Notes under the pieces: generated by a model | The model's input: only the letters and a program-made list of their open reading frames with translations | What the model was told of the DNA's origin: nothing | The model's database searches: none | Position numbers and translations under genes: made by a program | In this document: piece by piece, positions 1-12,344 of the stretch | How the letters are laid out: every line of letters begins with the position of its first letter | Position numbering within the stretch: the stretch's first letter is position 1 | From: Dioscorea cayenensis subsp. rotundata | Taxonomy: Eukaryota; Streptophyta; Magnoliopsida; Dioscoreales; Dioscoreaceae | DNA: 64,000 bases | Assembly (NCBI RefSeq): GCF_009730915.1 | Contig: NC_052480.1 | Span: forward strand, 1 to 64,000 | Direction: 5' to 3'

Positions 1-1250
1 GCTTAAACAGAGGAACACCCTAAATGAAATCAGACATACTAAAAAGACACCCTTTCTTTTATGTGCCATCTAATTATAACCAGACCTGGAATCTAGATTC
101 AGATCCTTACCAACCGGATTCTTTAATGCTCGTATTTGCAACAATAAAAAAAGAAAAAAACCTGCTCCATAACCCCCCATATTAGCTGACTGTTCTTCCT
201 GCAAGGCTGTGGGATTTTGAATGATAGGCACAAGCCTTTGACTGGCACCGTTGATCCTCACCAACCGTTCCAAATTTGTTTTTGATTTGATCATGTGTAT
301 AATGAGTGAAATACTTTTGTGACATGCTTGACAACTAAATGATAAAATTAAGATAAAAGTTATATCATGCAGGCAAACAAAAGGCTACGACAAACAAATT
401 TTTAAAAATTGAACTTCCTTATCACACTGCTATAAATAATTATTCATTATTATAATTTTTTACATGAATATTTGAAGACTCAGATATATAGCTATAAAAC
501 AATATATAAATTTTCTGAAGTTTTTTTCTATTATATCTAATTTCATTTAAAATTTATCACTTATTATTTTAGCTAGTAACATCAGGAACAAAATGATACG
601 CAATTTCTTTAATTCGGCCTTCAAATCACATGGTTCAAAAAACAATATGCTTGATTATACGTTTATGCTCATGGCTCTCATCCCTGCATAATTGCATATT
701 TGTCACATGCATGTGTGTGGCCCTTGGTATGTTATGTATAACAATGAAAATAAAATTTTCAAATCATATGATATGATCATAGTAAAAACATTATTTTACA
801 TGCTAATGTGTAAATTAGGCCTTGGTATTCTGGCATTTATTCATACTTAATTACAAATCTCAAAAATAAAAAACAAACAAACAAAGGATGGGTTTGGGCG
901 ATGCGCTTTTATTAGTCTGATCTAATGAAGTCAAAGGAGGAGGGATCACGGTAGCCATACGAGACTCATCTTGTTTATTGACAACGGGAAGCTAAGCAGG
1001 CGCAGCACAAGTTGAAGTGGTGGATGCAAATATGCTATATTTACTTGTGGCTGGTTTACGAAGCACAGAATATTCGCGTCATGTCGTGTAAGTTGTAACT
1101 CAACTTCCAGGCTCCAGGGGTAAGGGGGGATGGCTCAGTCACATTGATTGACGACTAGAATCAGAAATCGAAAACATCACCAAAAGAAAAAAAAGAAATA
1201 CAAGAATAAATAAATAAATAAATAAATAAAATAGAGCGAGAAGAAGAAGT
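1..1250. other. Upstream region of the arogenate dehydratase gene, AT-rich
   Basis: No coding region is supported here. The stretch is AT-rich spacer leading to the arogenate dehydratase promoter. It contains two ACCAACC boxes (109-115 and 260-266) of the MYB-binding AC-element type. The whole stretch is repeated almost exactly after the gap, from 62327. Confidence 0.7.
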
Positions 1251-1271
1251 TGATGCTGTGCAATGCACTGC

Positions 1272-1299
1272 GGTAGGTGAGAGATTGACCCAACCAAAC
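1272..1299. promoter_or_regulatory. MYB AC-elements upstream of the arogenate dehydratase gene
   Basis: GGTAGGT at 1272-1278 reads ACCTACC (AC-I element) on the minus strand, and ACCAAAC follows at 1293-1299. Both lie about 100 nt upstream of the TATA box. AC elements bind R2R3-MYB activators of phenylalanine and phenylpropanoid genes. Function here is inferred from motif and position only. Confidence 0.5.
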
Positions 1300-1303
1300 A
1301 CCT

Positions 1304-1326
1304 CCTCCTCCTCCTCCTCCTCCTCT
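1304..1326. repeat. (TCC)n microsatellite
   Basis: A run of CCT/TCC triplets in the proximal promoter. It is shorter in the duplicate copy (around 63622-63637), so it is one of the main differences between the two copies. Confidence 0.9.
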
Positions 1327-1393
1327 AATTGGGTCCCATTCCTCCACCAATCTGGTTTCATTTTTCAATCAGACAAACTTTCTCTACCTCTCG

Positions 1394-1400
1394 TATAAAA
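1394..1400 (+). promoter_or_regulatory. TATA box of the arogenate dehydratase gene
   Basis: TATAAAA lies about 200 nt before the ATG at 1600. A purine-rich 5' leader with a (GAA)n run (about 1453-1478) follows. The same box is present in the duplicate copy. Confidence 0.7.
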
Positions 1401-1599
1401 TCCCCACCTTCTTACCCGCTGTCTCTCCTCAGCTTCATCCAAGCTCTGGGTGAAGAAGAAGAAGAAGAAGAAGAAGAAAGAGGGAGACATTACCAATACC
1501 AGAGAGAGCTAGTCTTAAATCTTGTCCTTTTATAGGAAACAGAAAATAATACATATAGACAAACAGAGAGACACAGAGAGGTATATAGAGTAAATTAAG

Positions 1600-2944
1600 A
1601 TGGCGGTGTTCCAATCCCTTGTTATCCCGAATCAAACTTTCATTCACCCCAAACCCAAAGTCAGACCCAGCACTAGTAGCATCCTCGTCCGACGATCCAC
1701 CGCCATAAGTTCCATCTACCGCCCGGACTTGGGCGGTTCCGTTTTTCCCGGCGCCATTGGTGGCAACCGAGCTGACTGGCTCAGCTCCTGCGCAATCCTC
1801 TCTAGCAAGATCTTGGCCTCCAATCAAAATGATCATGCTGATAACCCTCCCTCTGGTGGTGCCGACGATGCTTCCCACCATCTCACCACCGTCAACGGCC
1901 ACAACTCCTCCACCGCCTCTGCCTCGCTGGATCTGGTCCCAATCGCCAATCTCCCGAAGCCGCTCACCATCGCCGATCTCTCCCCTGCTCCAATGCATGG
2001 TAACCAGCTACGCGTGGCCTACCAGGGAGTCCCCGGCGCGTATAGCGAAGCGGCCGCTGGAAAGGCCTACCCTAGCTGCGAGGCCATCCCCTGCGATCAA
2101 TTCGAAGTCGCTTTCCAGGCCGTCGAGCTCTGGATCGCGGATCGGGCTGTGCTTCCCGTGGAGAACTCGCTTGGTGGAAGCATCCACCGGAACTATGACC
2201 TCCTCCTGCGCCACCGCCTTCATATCGTCGGTGAAGTCCAGCTCCCCGTCCACCACTGCCTCCTGGCCCTCCCCGGCGTCCGAAAGGAGTACCTGACCCG
2301 CGTGATGAGCCACCCCCAGGCCTTGGCCCAGTGCGAGCATACCCTCACCAGCCTCGGCCTCAACGTGGCCCGCGAGGGCCTTCGACGACACTGCCGGAGC
2401 CGCTGAGTACGTGGCCACGAACGCGCTACGGGACACGGCGGCGATCGCATCGGCTCGTGCTGCGGAGCTTTACGGTTTGCAGGTCCTGGCGGATGGGATT
2501 CAGGATGACTCCGGGAACGTGACACGATTCGTGATGCTGGCCCGGGAGCCCATCATCCCACGCACTGACCGGCCCTTCAAGACGAGTATTGTGTTTGCTC
2601 ACGACCGCGAGGGCACCTCCGTCCTCTTCAAGGTCCTCTCTGCCTTCGCCTTCAGGAACATAAGCCTGACCAAGATCGAGAGCAGGCCTCATCGGCTCCG
2701 TCCCATCCGGCTCATCGATGATGCCAATGTGGGCACCGCCAAACACTTTGAGTACATGTTCTATGTGGACTTCGAGGCGTCCATGGCGGAGGTGCGTGCA
2801 CAGAACGCTCTCGCAGAAATCCAGGAGTTCACTTCATTTCTCCGGGTTTTGGGCAGCTATCCAATGGATATGACCCCTTGGATGTCATCATCTTCCTCTT
2901 CCTCTTCCTCTTCCACCTCACCTCCATCCTCACCGGCCTCATAG
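1600..2944 (+). CDS. ADT: Arogenate dehydratase (plastid, PDT + ACT domains), with one reading-frame slip
   Basis: Converts arogenate to phenylalanine by decarboxylating dehydration, the last step of phenylalanine synthesis in plastids. The gene has no intron, as in several plant ADT genes. Residues 1 to about 130 are Ser/Thr-rich and look like a transit peptide. The PDT catalytic domain starts near residue 138 ([14 protein letters not shown]) and includes [11 protein letters not shown] and, near 306, the catalytic Thr-Arg-Phe in GNVTRFVML. The ACT regulatory domain starts near 327, with ESRP near 359, and the protein ends SYPMDMTPW plus a Ser-rich tail. The frame changes in a GGG run at 2376-2378: read straight through, it stops at 2406 after 268 codons, while conserved sequence ([12 protein letters not shown]) continues one base on. 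Without the extra G the protein would be 447 aa, a normal size. Either a consensus error or a recent null allele. Family assignment is very secure. Confidence 0.93.
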
Positions 2945-3137
2945 TCCTATCTTCCATACCACGCCTACCAAAGTACCAACCTCCTCCATACCATATCCAT
3001 GTTGATGTAACTAGTGTGTGCGCAGCGTGTGAGTGTTTCCGAATTCCGACTCGATGGCAAAAAGGAGGTGTTTGAACTTTGAACACCGCATGGCAACAAC
3101 GAAAATGGGTGCCTGTTATTGTTAAGCCCTTTTATTA

Positions 3138-3171
<34 letters not shown>

Positions 3172-4386
3172 TTCTGTTCTGTACTGTACTGTACTACTCC
3201 ACGTGTTTTGTTGATTTTACCATTTCCTGGGTTTCCAATCCATTTACTACTCACCATTCACCAACCAACGCCCAAGGGGCACTTGTTGTGTTTGGTGGGC
3301 AGCGGCTGGTCGTCGACTCTCCCTCTGTTTGATGGGTCAAATCGAAACCTTTTTTACTTTGAAGCTATGATGTCATGTCATCATATTATATTCGGACGCG
3401 AATCATTTAATTGATTGATTGACTCTCACTCCAGGGCTTTCCCATTCACATTCACCGAAATATTAGCGGACAAGTTAATCAACATCCTGAGTAAACGTTT
3501 ATGTGGAGTATTAGATTAGTATTATGGAAGATGTTCGTCAAACGTGCATAGTTAGTTATTCAGCCTCGACAAGTGCAAAATCCAAAACATTTGTTACATT
3601 GTGGATTAGGACTGTGTCCGTCCGTTCTAATATGTAGTATTTGTTAAGGCCTTGCTGCTAGCTGGAGTTTCATATGTATTGGTTACTAGCTCTATGTGGC
3701 ATTGACTGATTAATGAACTTGTTAGTATGTGATTATGTTTTTATGGTAAATTGGTAACAGACTAACAGTAGAAGACAAATCACCCAGATCAATGATCAAA
3801 CAGGTTTCCAACTGTGGTAGGTAGATGAGATCATAAACAATAATTAATATTCGGCTCTTCAAGGAGTAATATTCTCTTTGTGATTATTGATCCTTGGGAT
3901 TATATTTAGATTTAGATTACTTAAAAGCGAGTTCAAAGTCAGCAACTAGAGATTCGAGACCCAAAGGCAGCCACGCGTGCGAAACTGCAGAGACTCCACC
4001 TAACTCATTGGAAATGACCAAATCAAATGAGACGTTTCTTCTTTCGAGTCCATTCCCCTTTGTACGTGTGGGCCTAAATTTTCAGGCAAGTCCTAAAGCG
4101 GTGGTAGTTGGTACTTGTTTTGTGTGTTCAGAGTCTGTAGAGAGTTTTTAAAAGTATGAGAGAATTTGAGATGCTACGGTTGCTGCAATCTTTTGCAACT
4201 GAGTGAGTTGTTGATGATCACATCGTCATCGACATTGTTGACGTGGCCAACAACCTTAACGGGCTTTATCTGTAGAGAGTAGTAGACATCTCCTGGTGTG
4301 TCGAGATCAGCCCAGTTATGCTTTCATATGGCATGGGCTGTGCTGAAAGTAAAGCTTCAGACTTTGGGGCTCTTAATTTGTTAGTG

Positions 4387-4838
4387 GGCCTAGAGTAATA
4401 GAAATCCATTGGAGTAGCAAATAGAAATTAATTTTCTTCGTATCTCTTTCTATGATTATTTATAATTTACCTATTTGAATGATTTACTCCATGGCCTAGA
4501 GGAATAGAAATCCCTTGGAGTAGCAAATAGAAATTAATTTTCTTCGTATCTCTTTCTATGATTGTTTATAATTTATTTTTTTATTTTATTTTTGAATAAT
4601 AGGCACATAAACGCCTTTTTATGAATATAAATAGTATAGACAATGACTGGAGCCGGATGTACTGATATGAGAATAGTATAGAAATCCCGGGTGAACATTG
4701 TATGAACAGTATGAGGAATAGTACTGTTGGGGTGAGAGATTTGAACCCGTACGACCTCACTTCTGACTTTGGTGTCATCTGCATTTCAGTTTATCCGATG
4801 GTTGAAATAATTTACCTATTTGAGTGATTTACTCCATG
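4387..4838. repeat. Tandem duplication of ~106 bp, second copy split by an insertion
   Basis: The unit beginning GGCCTAGAG at 4387-4492 is repeated from 4493, with very few changes. The second copy is interrupted after 4575 and resumes at 4807 with the same text (ATAATTTACCTATTTGA) seen uninterrupted in copy one. Copy one therefore shows the empty site. Confidence 0.9.
4576..4806 (-). mobile_element. SINE-like insertion with 8-bp target duplication
   Basis: A 231-bp segment flanked by direct repeats ATAATTTA (4568-4575 and 4807-4814). On the minus strand it contains GGTTCAAATCTC, close to the pol III B box of tRNA-derived SINEs, preceded by GAGGTCGTAC as in plant SINEs, and ends in an A-rich tail (AAAAATAAAATAAAAAAATA type). 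The A box is weak. The insertion is certain from the undisturbed neighbouring copy; the SINE assignment is inference. Confidence 0.65.
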
Positions 4839-6328
4839 TTAAATAAATACGCTATCAACTTGCAATTTTTTTCTTTTTGGAGAAAAAAAATCATCAACCC
4901 AGTTTATACATTATAATAAAATATAAAAATGTTGTCAGGCCGATGCCTTTTTCTCATTTCATAATCCGATGCTTTTTTCTCATCTCATAATAACTTAGAA
5001 GAGTCTTTTGGGTGATATCAAATCAAATCAGGGTGTCCACTATGGCTATGGAGACCTGCCATATCTGCTCCTCTTGTTGCATAAAATATCCTTCTCGCCG
5101 TATAAATGCATATCTCCCCCACAACTATGATTATCTCAGTACACGTGGGATGCACAAACAATTTATTAAAAAAAAACCAATGCCATTCTTTCATGCGCAT
5201 GCTGCAAATTCCAAGGCTAATTTGGTGACTACTTATTGTTTCTGTAGTCAGTTAGTCGTGAAACGGAATGGAAGCTTTTCTTTTTTCATCTTGTGATAGA
5301 ATGAAAATCCATTTCAAGTTGTTTGAGAACCATTGAATTAGTTAGGGTAATCAATTAATATGGCATGGGAGTCTAAAAGCAAGGTGTGGTGGTGTCACGT
5401 CCTTAGCAACTAGTGAATAATCTTTGGCTGGATGCTACCATACATCATATGGTGTGCAGATGGATTTTTGTATTAATGATTTGGTCAGCCCCTTTATCCC
5501 ACCATCTTTTTTTCTTTTCTTTGTTTGGTCGCCACAACTATTGTCTGTATTTGAGATATCTACCATATATATCTATATATATAAATTTCAAAAATTAAAT
5601 GTGTATGTATGCATGCATCCCGTGGGCGTGCGGAAGGAGGACAGTTGTCAATGCAGTAATCTGACGCCACAGAACAAACGTTGACTCAGGGTGGCATTTA
5701 TGTATAGTATGTCCAAGTCCAGAACAGGAATACGACGAAACAATGCGTGTACTGTGTAACTGCTCACCTTATTCGCACCACCGCCTCACGAGCTCTTCAT
5801 GGAATTGACCCAACACAACCCAACCCACCATGCCCAGTGGATTCCACTTCCCCAATCCATAAGACTAGTCCTCATAATCAATAGGCTAAAGAAAAGGTTA
5901 GTGATGAGAAAGAGAATAGAGGTCAATAACTGTGAGTGAATATTACTTCTCACTGTGAAACTGAAGAAAGAAAGGTTAAGGAAGCCCTTGAAGAGTGCTG
6001 TTGTTATAGACATCGAAGAACAGGAACAGAACAGTGAGTCATAGCTACTCCAGATGCTACCCGAGTTGAGTGGAGAGTGGGGCCCGAAGTTCCTGGCAAC
6101 CGTTTTGTTTTGGGCTTCTGGGTTCATCTCTGTCACGTGTGACCACATCAAGTGCGCATATATGCATTTATATCCCCCTCCAGTCCTCCACCACCACTCC
6201 CCCAGCCATCCTACTAATAAGTAATAACATACCATCCATCTCTCTGCTTCATTCCTAAATTAACTCTCTTCATCTCTCTGTTTCTTCATCACTAGTCTCA
6301 TCTTATTCCAGCATTTAGATCTTCCACC

Positions 6329-6795
6329 ATGAAGATGAAGCAGCTGCAGGATAGATTTTTACTGCCCCATTCTCTTCCTCATAGTTGCCATCCTCCTGGC
6401 CATCCACACAGTGAAGGCCTCTCATGCACCAATGGAAGGTACTTGAAAGGCAAACAAGCACTCATTTTCATGCACACACTTGACTTTTGGCTGATGATAT
6501 TGATGCTTTGCTTGCAGGAAGCAGAGATGGGGGAACTGAAGATGACGGAAGAGTTTCCTTTGTCAAACGCGAGTGATGGATATCTCTTCTTTATAAGACA
6601 CACCATCTTCATCTTCCTCCTTTGTTAATCATTTATGTCAAATAATTAATTCTCTTGTTTTTGTTTTACAATACCATGCTGCAGCTGATGGAATTGGAGA
6701 ACTGTGAGACCACCGGAGATGATGAATGCATGAAGAGGAGGATGATGGACGAGGCCCATCTGGATTACATCTACACACAGCACCACAAGCCATAG
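6329..6795 (+). CDS. PSK: Phytosulfokine precursor, three coding exons
   Basis: Preproprotein of the sulfated pentapeptide hormone PSK, secreted and perceived by PSKR leucine-rich receptor kinases. The last exon (6685-6795) ends in [13 protein letters not shown]...[17 protein letters not shown] is the mature peptide, with the usual Asp before it and the paired Cys upstream. Suggested exons are 6329-6438, 6518-6552 and 6685-6795, joined in phase at GT/AG sites; the donor at 6553 (GTTTCC) is poor, so exon 2 is the least certain. The hydrophobic signal peptide ([17 protein letters not shown]) lies one base out of frame with the ATG because of the T5 run at 6356-6360; one T fewer would give an 84-aa protein. 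ATG context and the signal support the start. A consensus error is likely. Confidence 0.88.
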
Positions 6796-8901
6796 AAGAA
6801 TGGATGATCAGCCAACTACCCTATTTCATTATAAAAAGTATGCACCAGTGTTTGGATCGGAGATTCCGAGATGCTTCCCAACAAATCTTATCATAGTAAT
6901 CACCTTATAAACTACATATATATATATATATATATCAATATACATATAGATTTATGTAAGGATGTTCTGGCTAGCTGTCACTGGAGCTGGTTTAATTAAT
7001 TTAAGGTGGTGTGTCTTGTCTTTTTTTAATTTTTTTATGAGGTAGCTTCTTGATCTATACGCTCTTGTAACAATGAAAATGTCAGCGCGCGTGCTTGACA
7101 GAACACCCCCGTTAACAATGAAAGCCATTGTTCTCGGTTTTCTCCGTCCATTCAGTATTAATTTATTTTTTAATAATATTCTCGACTTGATGTGTGACTT
7201 CATATCTTTCCTCTGCACAGCAAGCAGAGAGAAGACGCCATATGAAGGTCTAGGTGATCAGAATAACTCACCTTCTGATCACATCATCTTCTTTGAGAAA
7301 GCCTCTTCCTAATTTATCTTCTTATTCATTTAAATGGAAATAATAACAATAATAATAATAATATAATTAGAAAGTCACAAGTAGGGAATTATGCTGCAAA
7401 CTACCTATAAGAAAGAAGAGCAGACATAAAGGAAGTAGTTCAAATGATAGTTTAGTTACTTTTGATGGGAATCTAGCATCTGCCTGTGTCTGTGCTCACC
7501 CCCACTACAGTAAATGATCAATCATCAATAAATTAAAGCATACTTTTCCTTTTTTCATCCTGTCTTCAATTTGTCCAAAGGGCTAAAGTGTCCTAGACAG
7601 AAGCTACACTGTTTGGTGTTTCTAATACTGATAACATAATAAATGAATAGCAACAGTACTCTCTCTCTCTCTCCTCCCCCCATTGTACGCAGTTGACCTC
7701 CATCCAAACTGGTAGGACTGACCTTTCAGAGTTCAGACCTTAACACCAGACAACGCCTACAAGTCATGACAGAATGCAGCAAGTTTTGCATGTTAATGTG
7801 TTACTTCTTTGTATGCCAATCTTTCTACAAGAGATTTATATGGGCAAATATATATGTACACACATGACACCTGCATGCAAGAGCAGGATGGCATTGATGA
7901 ACAATGTGGCCCACTTCTTTTTCTATATTCTCTACCTTTTTATTTATTTGTTTATTCATTGACAAAAAGTTTGCCTGCTTTTTTCACAATATGCAAAACC
8001 ATTTGGATCACGAGAACTATTGGGTCTCACATGTATCCCAATCAAGTAACCATCGTAGGAAATTTCAAGCAAGAACATAATTCCAGAAATGAGTGATTGT
8101 GAAAGAAAACCAACAAGCTGAACTTCATAAGACATCAAATAAGGAAGCCTGATCACTAAGACAAATCAAGGGACCAAACGCTTATCTTTTCATAAATAAG
8201 AGTACTATTTGTTAGCATCCAAAGAAACGACTCACATTCTTTCATGGATCCTTAAGGCATTAACTGATAGCTTTAGCATGAATGTGTATTTATCTTTTTA
8301 TTTACCGATTTTCAATGTTTATTATGTTATGGTTCTGCACTACAAAGAATTGCTTAATTTTGCATGGAGAAAAAAGTCAGATGAACTCAAATCTTCATAC
8401 AAAAGCGCTAATATATTCATGGTCACCAGCCTGCTTTCAAGAATTTAATTATGAGGAGCAACACACATGATATTCTACTTAACAATACTGAAGATATGAG
8501 ACATAAATAGGCATAGAATTGACCAAACATGAAATGTGTACAAATAAATACCTGATCGAAGCCAAGAGAGAAAGAAAGAGTGCTGGAAGCACCAAGGACC
8601 AGATTCTTGCATAAGCCGTGCAAAGTTGAAAGCGACCCTGCAAATTCCACAACAACAATTTCTCAGTTAAATGTTTGCAAGTAGACAAAATTTGCTGATC
8701 AAGCTGCACTCCAGAAATAATGTAAGTCATCCAAGATTTTGTTCATTTTCAGTAAAAAACTTATTAACATAAACCGTTGTCATATGAATGATATCGCCAA
8801 TTAAAAAAATGAATATGTTATAAGAATAATAATAACTGTTCCAGTGATGGCACAAACGCAACCCAAGAGGATGCTAACTATCATCCTAAACACTAGAAGA
8901 C
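6796..8901. other. Intergenic spacer
   Basis: The 3' flanks of the phytosulfokine gene (+) and the HSF gene (-) face each other here. A short (TA)n run lies at about 6918-6934. No gene or clear repeat family is seen. Confidence 0.6.
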
Positions 8902-11900
8902 TTATGGTTTATCAATTTTATCTGAATCTTCATCTGGCAGATCAATTTGGCTTTCACACTGATAGGAATAGGAATCTGCACTCAGAAACTCATCAATATG
9001 CAATCCTTCATCCAATGTCTGCAAGACGGGATCCCATAACTCAGAATATCCAGCAGCACCTTCCAGTTCAGGAACATTCTGATCAAGGTCCGCCCACAAA
9101 TCCAGGCCAGAACTGAATGAGCTCCCTCCAATCTCGAGGCCCGTGCTCCAGGCTTCCATATCTCCCATAGTAATATCTGTAGCAGAGGTAGCTGCATCAG
9201 GTAAGACTTTCTCTTGAGCAATAAATTCCGGAAATGGCATCGTAGTATCTTCACCTGGAGGAAATATGGTTTCTGAAAGGGTTTTCTCCGGACTGATATC
9301 CTCAGGAAACGATACATAGTATTCAGTGACAGCAAAGCTATCATCTGTTTGTAAGCTTACTTCTTGTGTGCAAGCATCAGAGGCTGGAGGCAATGGAGCC
9401 ATTTCTAATCCGTCATGCTCTGAAGCTGCAAGAAGTACTTCTTTTGTGCTTGGATCAAGACCAAGCTTCTCCACCATGTCTTCCAGAAAATTATCTTCAA
9501 GTGGTTTATGCACACCAGCTTGAATGCCCAGCTGCGAAGAAGATCCACCAACATCAACTGAACATTGTCCATAATCCACAATTTTCTGTTCAAGGGATTT
9601 AACTGGCTCACTGCTGCAAGAGTGCTGCTTAAGGAATTTTCTTTTGGCCCTGGCAGGTACAATCTCTCTTTGTGCTTTTTGCTTCCTAATTTGGGCCAAG
9701 AATTCAGGATTCTGAAAAACCCTCGCCAAAAATGTTACCATCTGCTTCTGCCTCCTTTCTGCTGATTGCATGCGCTGATTTAGGGAATCCACCTGTCGGA
9801 TTGTTGCAAGGTGCTCCTGCTGCAACTGAAAAACCTCCTGCATCAATGATTTCTTTTCCCCTCTCAGCTTCTTAAGCTCAATTTCCAATCCAGATTGCTT
9901 CACTTCGGGTTTCACTTCATTAACTAAAGAATTAATAGGATTAACCATTTCCTGTCCCTGTGATGATCGGCGCCTGCGAATGTTCTTCAATAAAGGCCTG
10001 TTCCCTTGCAAGAAATCTTCATTAGCAAACTCCCATCGATCAGTATCAATCTTACGAAAAACCCTGATGAGAATAAATAAATAAATAAATAAATAAATAA
10101 AAATGCAGCTAGATAATACCATAGAGGATTAGTAGCATGCTCCATTGAGTCAAAAATATAGACCATAAAAAAATTGAAGGTCAGAGATATCAAAAAGCAT
10201 ATCCAATAAATACAAAAGCAAATGAATAAGGAGAAAGAAGTCACTGCACACCAAAAGCCAACACTAGTACACTTGAATTTTTCTCATGATCCTTGTGAGA
10301 ATATTTAGTATCAATTTGTTACTTTTATTTTTACATAATTGTCTAAAAATGTTCTGCAAATTCTCAATAAGCAAAAGCTCCTATGCCTAGATAACATGCC
10401 TTTACATGCGTAAGGGCATTAACAGCAATAATAAGCACAGTTCCAACTGAAAAATAGATAGTGACTTCATCATACTCGCTAAATAAAAGGTTTACTGAAT
10501 GTGGAGATACTTGCCTCATCTATGCATTCATGTACCACGAGTGTTACAATAGAGGTAGGCCAAAGACTAATGTAAAACAACTTATAACAGAGGTAGGGAG
10601 CCAATATATCACAAAAATTCTGCACTACGATCTAAATCATTGAAGGTGGGAAAAATATCACCACACTACATACCTTACCACAAGATACAAGTTCTTGGAA
10701 GCACGAATGCATCATGAGGAATTTTTTTGAAGAAGAAATAGAATTACAAAGTGATATGCATGGTGTCTGGTGTTCAGTCATTGGTCAAAGAGGAAATCTA
10801 ATGTCCCGCCTATAATATGAAGTTTCATAAAGAGTTTATCTCACACTGAAAGACCCACATTTTTTAGGCCAGTCACTGATGAAGTAGAAGATGCGAAAAG
10901 AAATGCATGAAGAGGATAAGAGTAGAAGCAGGTTATTGCAATGAAGGACGTCTGGGGGTGAAAAAAGAGGAGTGAATCCAAGAAACAAATCTCAAGAAGG
11001 AAAAGAAACATAAAGAAGAACGATCTTGGAATTCGATGGAAGATTTTACAATCTGCTTGAAATACGTACTATATCTATGAATAAACATTTCACTGAGATA
11101 TAACTCGAGATGCTTACCAGTAAACTGCCACTTTTACTCCAATAAATCATCTCCACTGCAACATGTTGTTACAATCAACATTTTATAACTTGCCATGTAC
11201 TAAATGATGGAGCTAGATTTCAGCAACTGCTCATGCTTTGAGTCCATGTACTTTATAATTATGTAAGGAATTATAATAACCATTAATTGTTATATATATA
11301 TATATATATATATAGAGATATATAATTTTCAGAACAATTTCAGAGTACAAGAGAAACATCAAATAAACTCATACAAATCATGGTTGAGTGACAACAGAGA
11401 ATTCACAATTTTATAACAATCGCATCATATTAAAGTGATGACGACAGAAATAATAACTACAGAATTGTATAAAGGATACACAGCGGTTCTACAGAATCCT
11501 CCTCGGAAGCAATCTACAGAACAAAGATTGATCATTTGAATCAAATAGGCATAATCAGAAATAAAAAATTATAGAGAAAACAAAAGGGGGAAAAAAAGAG
11601 TAAAATACACCGCATATAAATAAGAAACATTGATCAAAGGTTGAAATACGCACATAAGTATTGAGCTGCCGGATGAAACTGGAGAAATTGTTGTGCTTGA
11701 AATGCCGGGGCAGGATAGACATGGAGAACTCTGCAGGGTCCCACACGATGAAGCTCAAACCATTCGGACCCCACGAGATCAGCCGATCAAGGACGGGATC
11801 ATCAACCAGGTCATAGGTCTTGGACAGGAACGGCGGGATGGGAGAACTTTGAAGAGCCTCAAGAGGCCGAGGGAGTTCCGGAACTTCTCCGCTGGCCTCA

Positions 11901-12217
11901 CTGGGAAGAGTCGAACACGAAGATGAAGGGCCCGAAGACAAAAGCGGGATCTTCTCCGCCAAGGCATGAGCTTTTTGGGGAAAATCTAAATTTCCACCCG
12001 TAATTTCAATCTTAAGCTCCCTTGATAAAGGAGACGATGGGATTTCCATCAATGGAGTAGAGGAGGAGAAGGCAAAGCTCGATCTAGTACCTGACATTAG
12101 ATGGTTTTTCCTCTCAATCAAGGATGACGACGACGACGACGAAGAAGAAGAAGAAGAAGAAGAAGGAAGGGGAGGGGGTTCATTTGAAGGACGAGGAGGG
12201 TTGTCTCTGGACACCAT
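8902..12217 (-). CDS. HSFA3: Heat stress transcription factor class A, HSFA3-like, two exons
   Basis: Activator that binds heat shock elements in the nucleus. Exon 1 is 12217-11654 and exon 2 10063-8902, separated by an intron at the position conserved in plant HSFs, inside the DNA-binding domain after FIRQLNTY. The domain runs from [15 protein letters not shown] (residue ~126) through WDPAEFS to [13 protein letters not shown]. The HR-A/B coiled coil follows ([19 protein letters not shown]) with the class A insertion, then a basic NLS (AKRKFLK) and an acidic C-terminus with Trp motifs ([21 protein letters not shown]), the feature typical of HSFA3. The N-terminus is long, with a Ser run. The start is the ATG at 12217; further upstream only a TTG is in frame. 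After the splice acceptor the T5 run (A5 at 10057-10061) is one base too long for GFRK. Expected length about 574 aa. Confidence 0.85.
10064..11653 (-). other. Intron of the HSFA3-like gene
   Basis: Bounded by GTGCGT (donor, 11653 downward) and ATCAG (acceptor, 10064). It holds a (TTTA)n run near 10076-10100 and a (TA)n run near 11292-11315. No coding sequence is seen. Confidence 0.75.
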
Positions 12218-12322
12218 TGGCAACGAATATGGTCGCAAGCTCGAGAAGAAGAGAAAAAGGGGGGAGCTTTTGAAAAATCTGAGATGACAGAGATGAAGAA
12301 CCGCGAGGCGAGGCGAGCGAGA

Positions 12323-12330
12323 TATTTATA
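12323..12330 (-). promoter_or_regulatory. TATA box of the HSFA3-like gene
   Basis: TATAAATA on the minus strand, about 106 nt upstream of the ATG at 12217, in a GC-richer leader. Confidence 0.65.
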
Positions 12331-12344
12331 CCGGTGGTGCTCCA

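Larger units (their letters stand above)
2945..6328. other. Intergenic spacer
   Basis: It holds a (TTA)n run (about 3139-3170), a direct duplication with a SINE-like insertion (4387-4838), and otherwise AT-rich sequence. No gene is supported. The open frame at 5786-6235 (-) shows no domain or plausible codon pattern. Confidence 0.6.

Noticed and set aside
1435-1998. 187-codon open frame antisense to the ADT start
   Set aside because: It mirrors GC-rich ADT coding sequence and has no recognisable domain.
4730-4800. Possible tRNA gene from the GGTTCAAATC box
   Set aside because: No cloverleaf or acceptor stem; it fits an inserted SINE-like element better.
5786-6235. 149-codon open frame (-) upstream of PSK
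   Set aside because: Trp/Ser-rich composition without domain, and it overlaps the likely PSK promoter and leader.
12218-12238. Longer HSF N-terminus (RPYSLP)
   Set aside because: The upstream in-frame codon is TTG, not ATG; the first ATG is at 12217.
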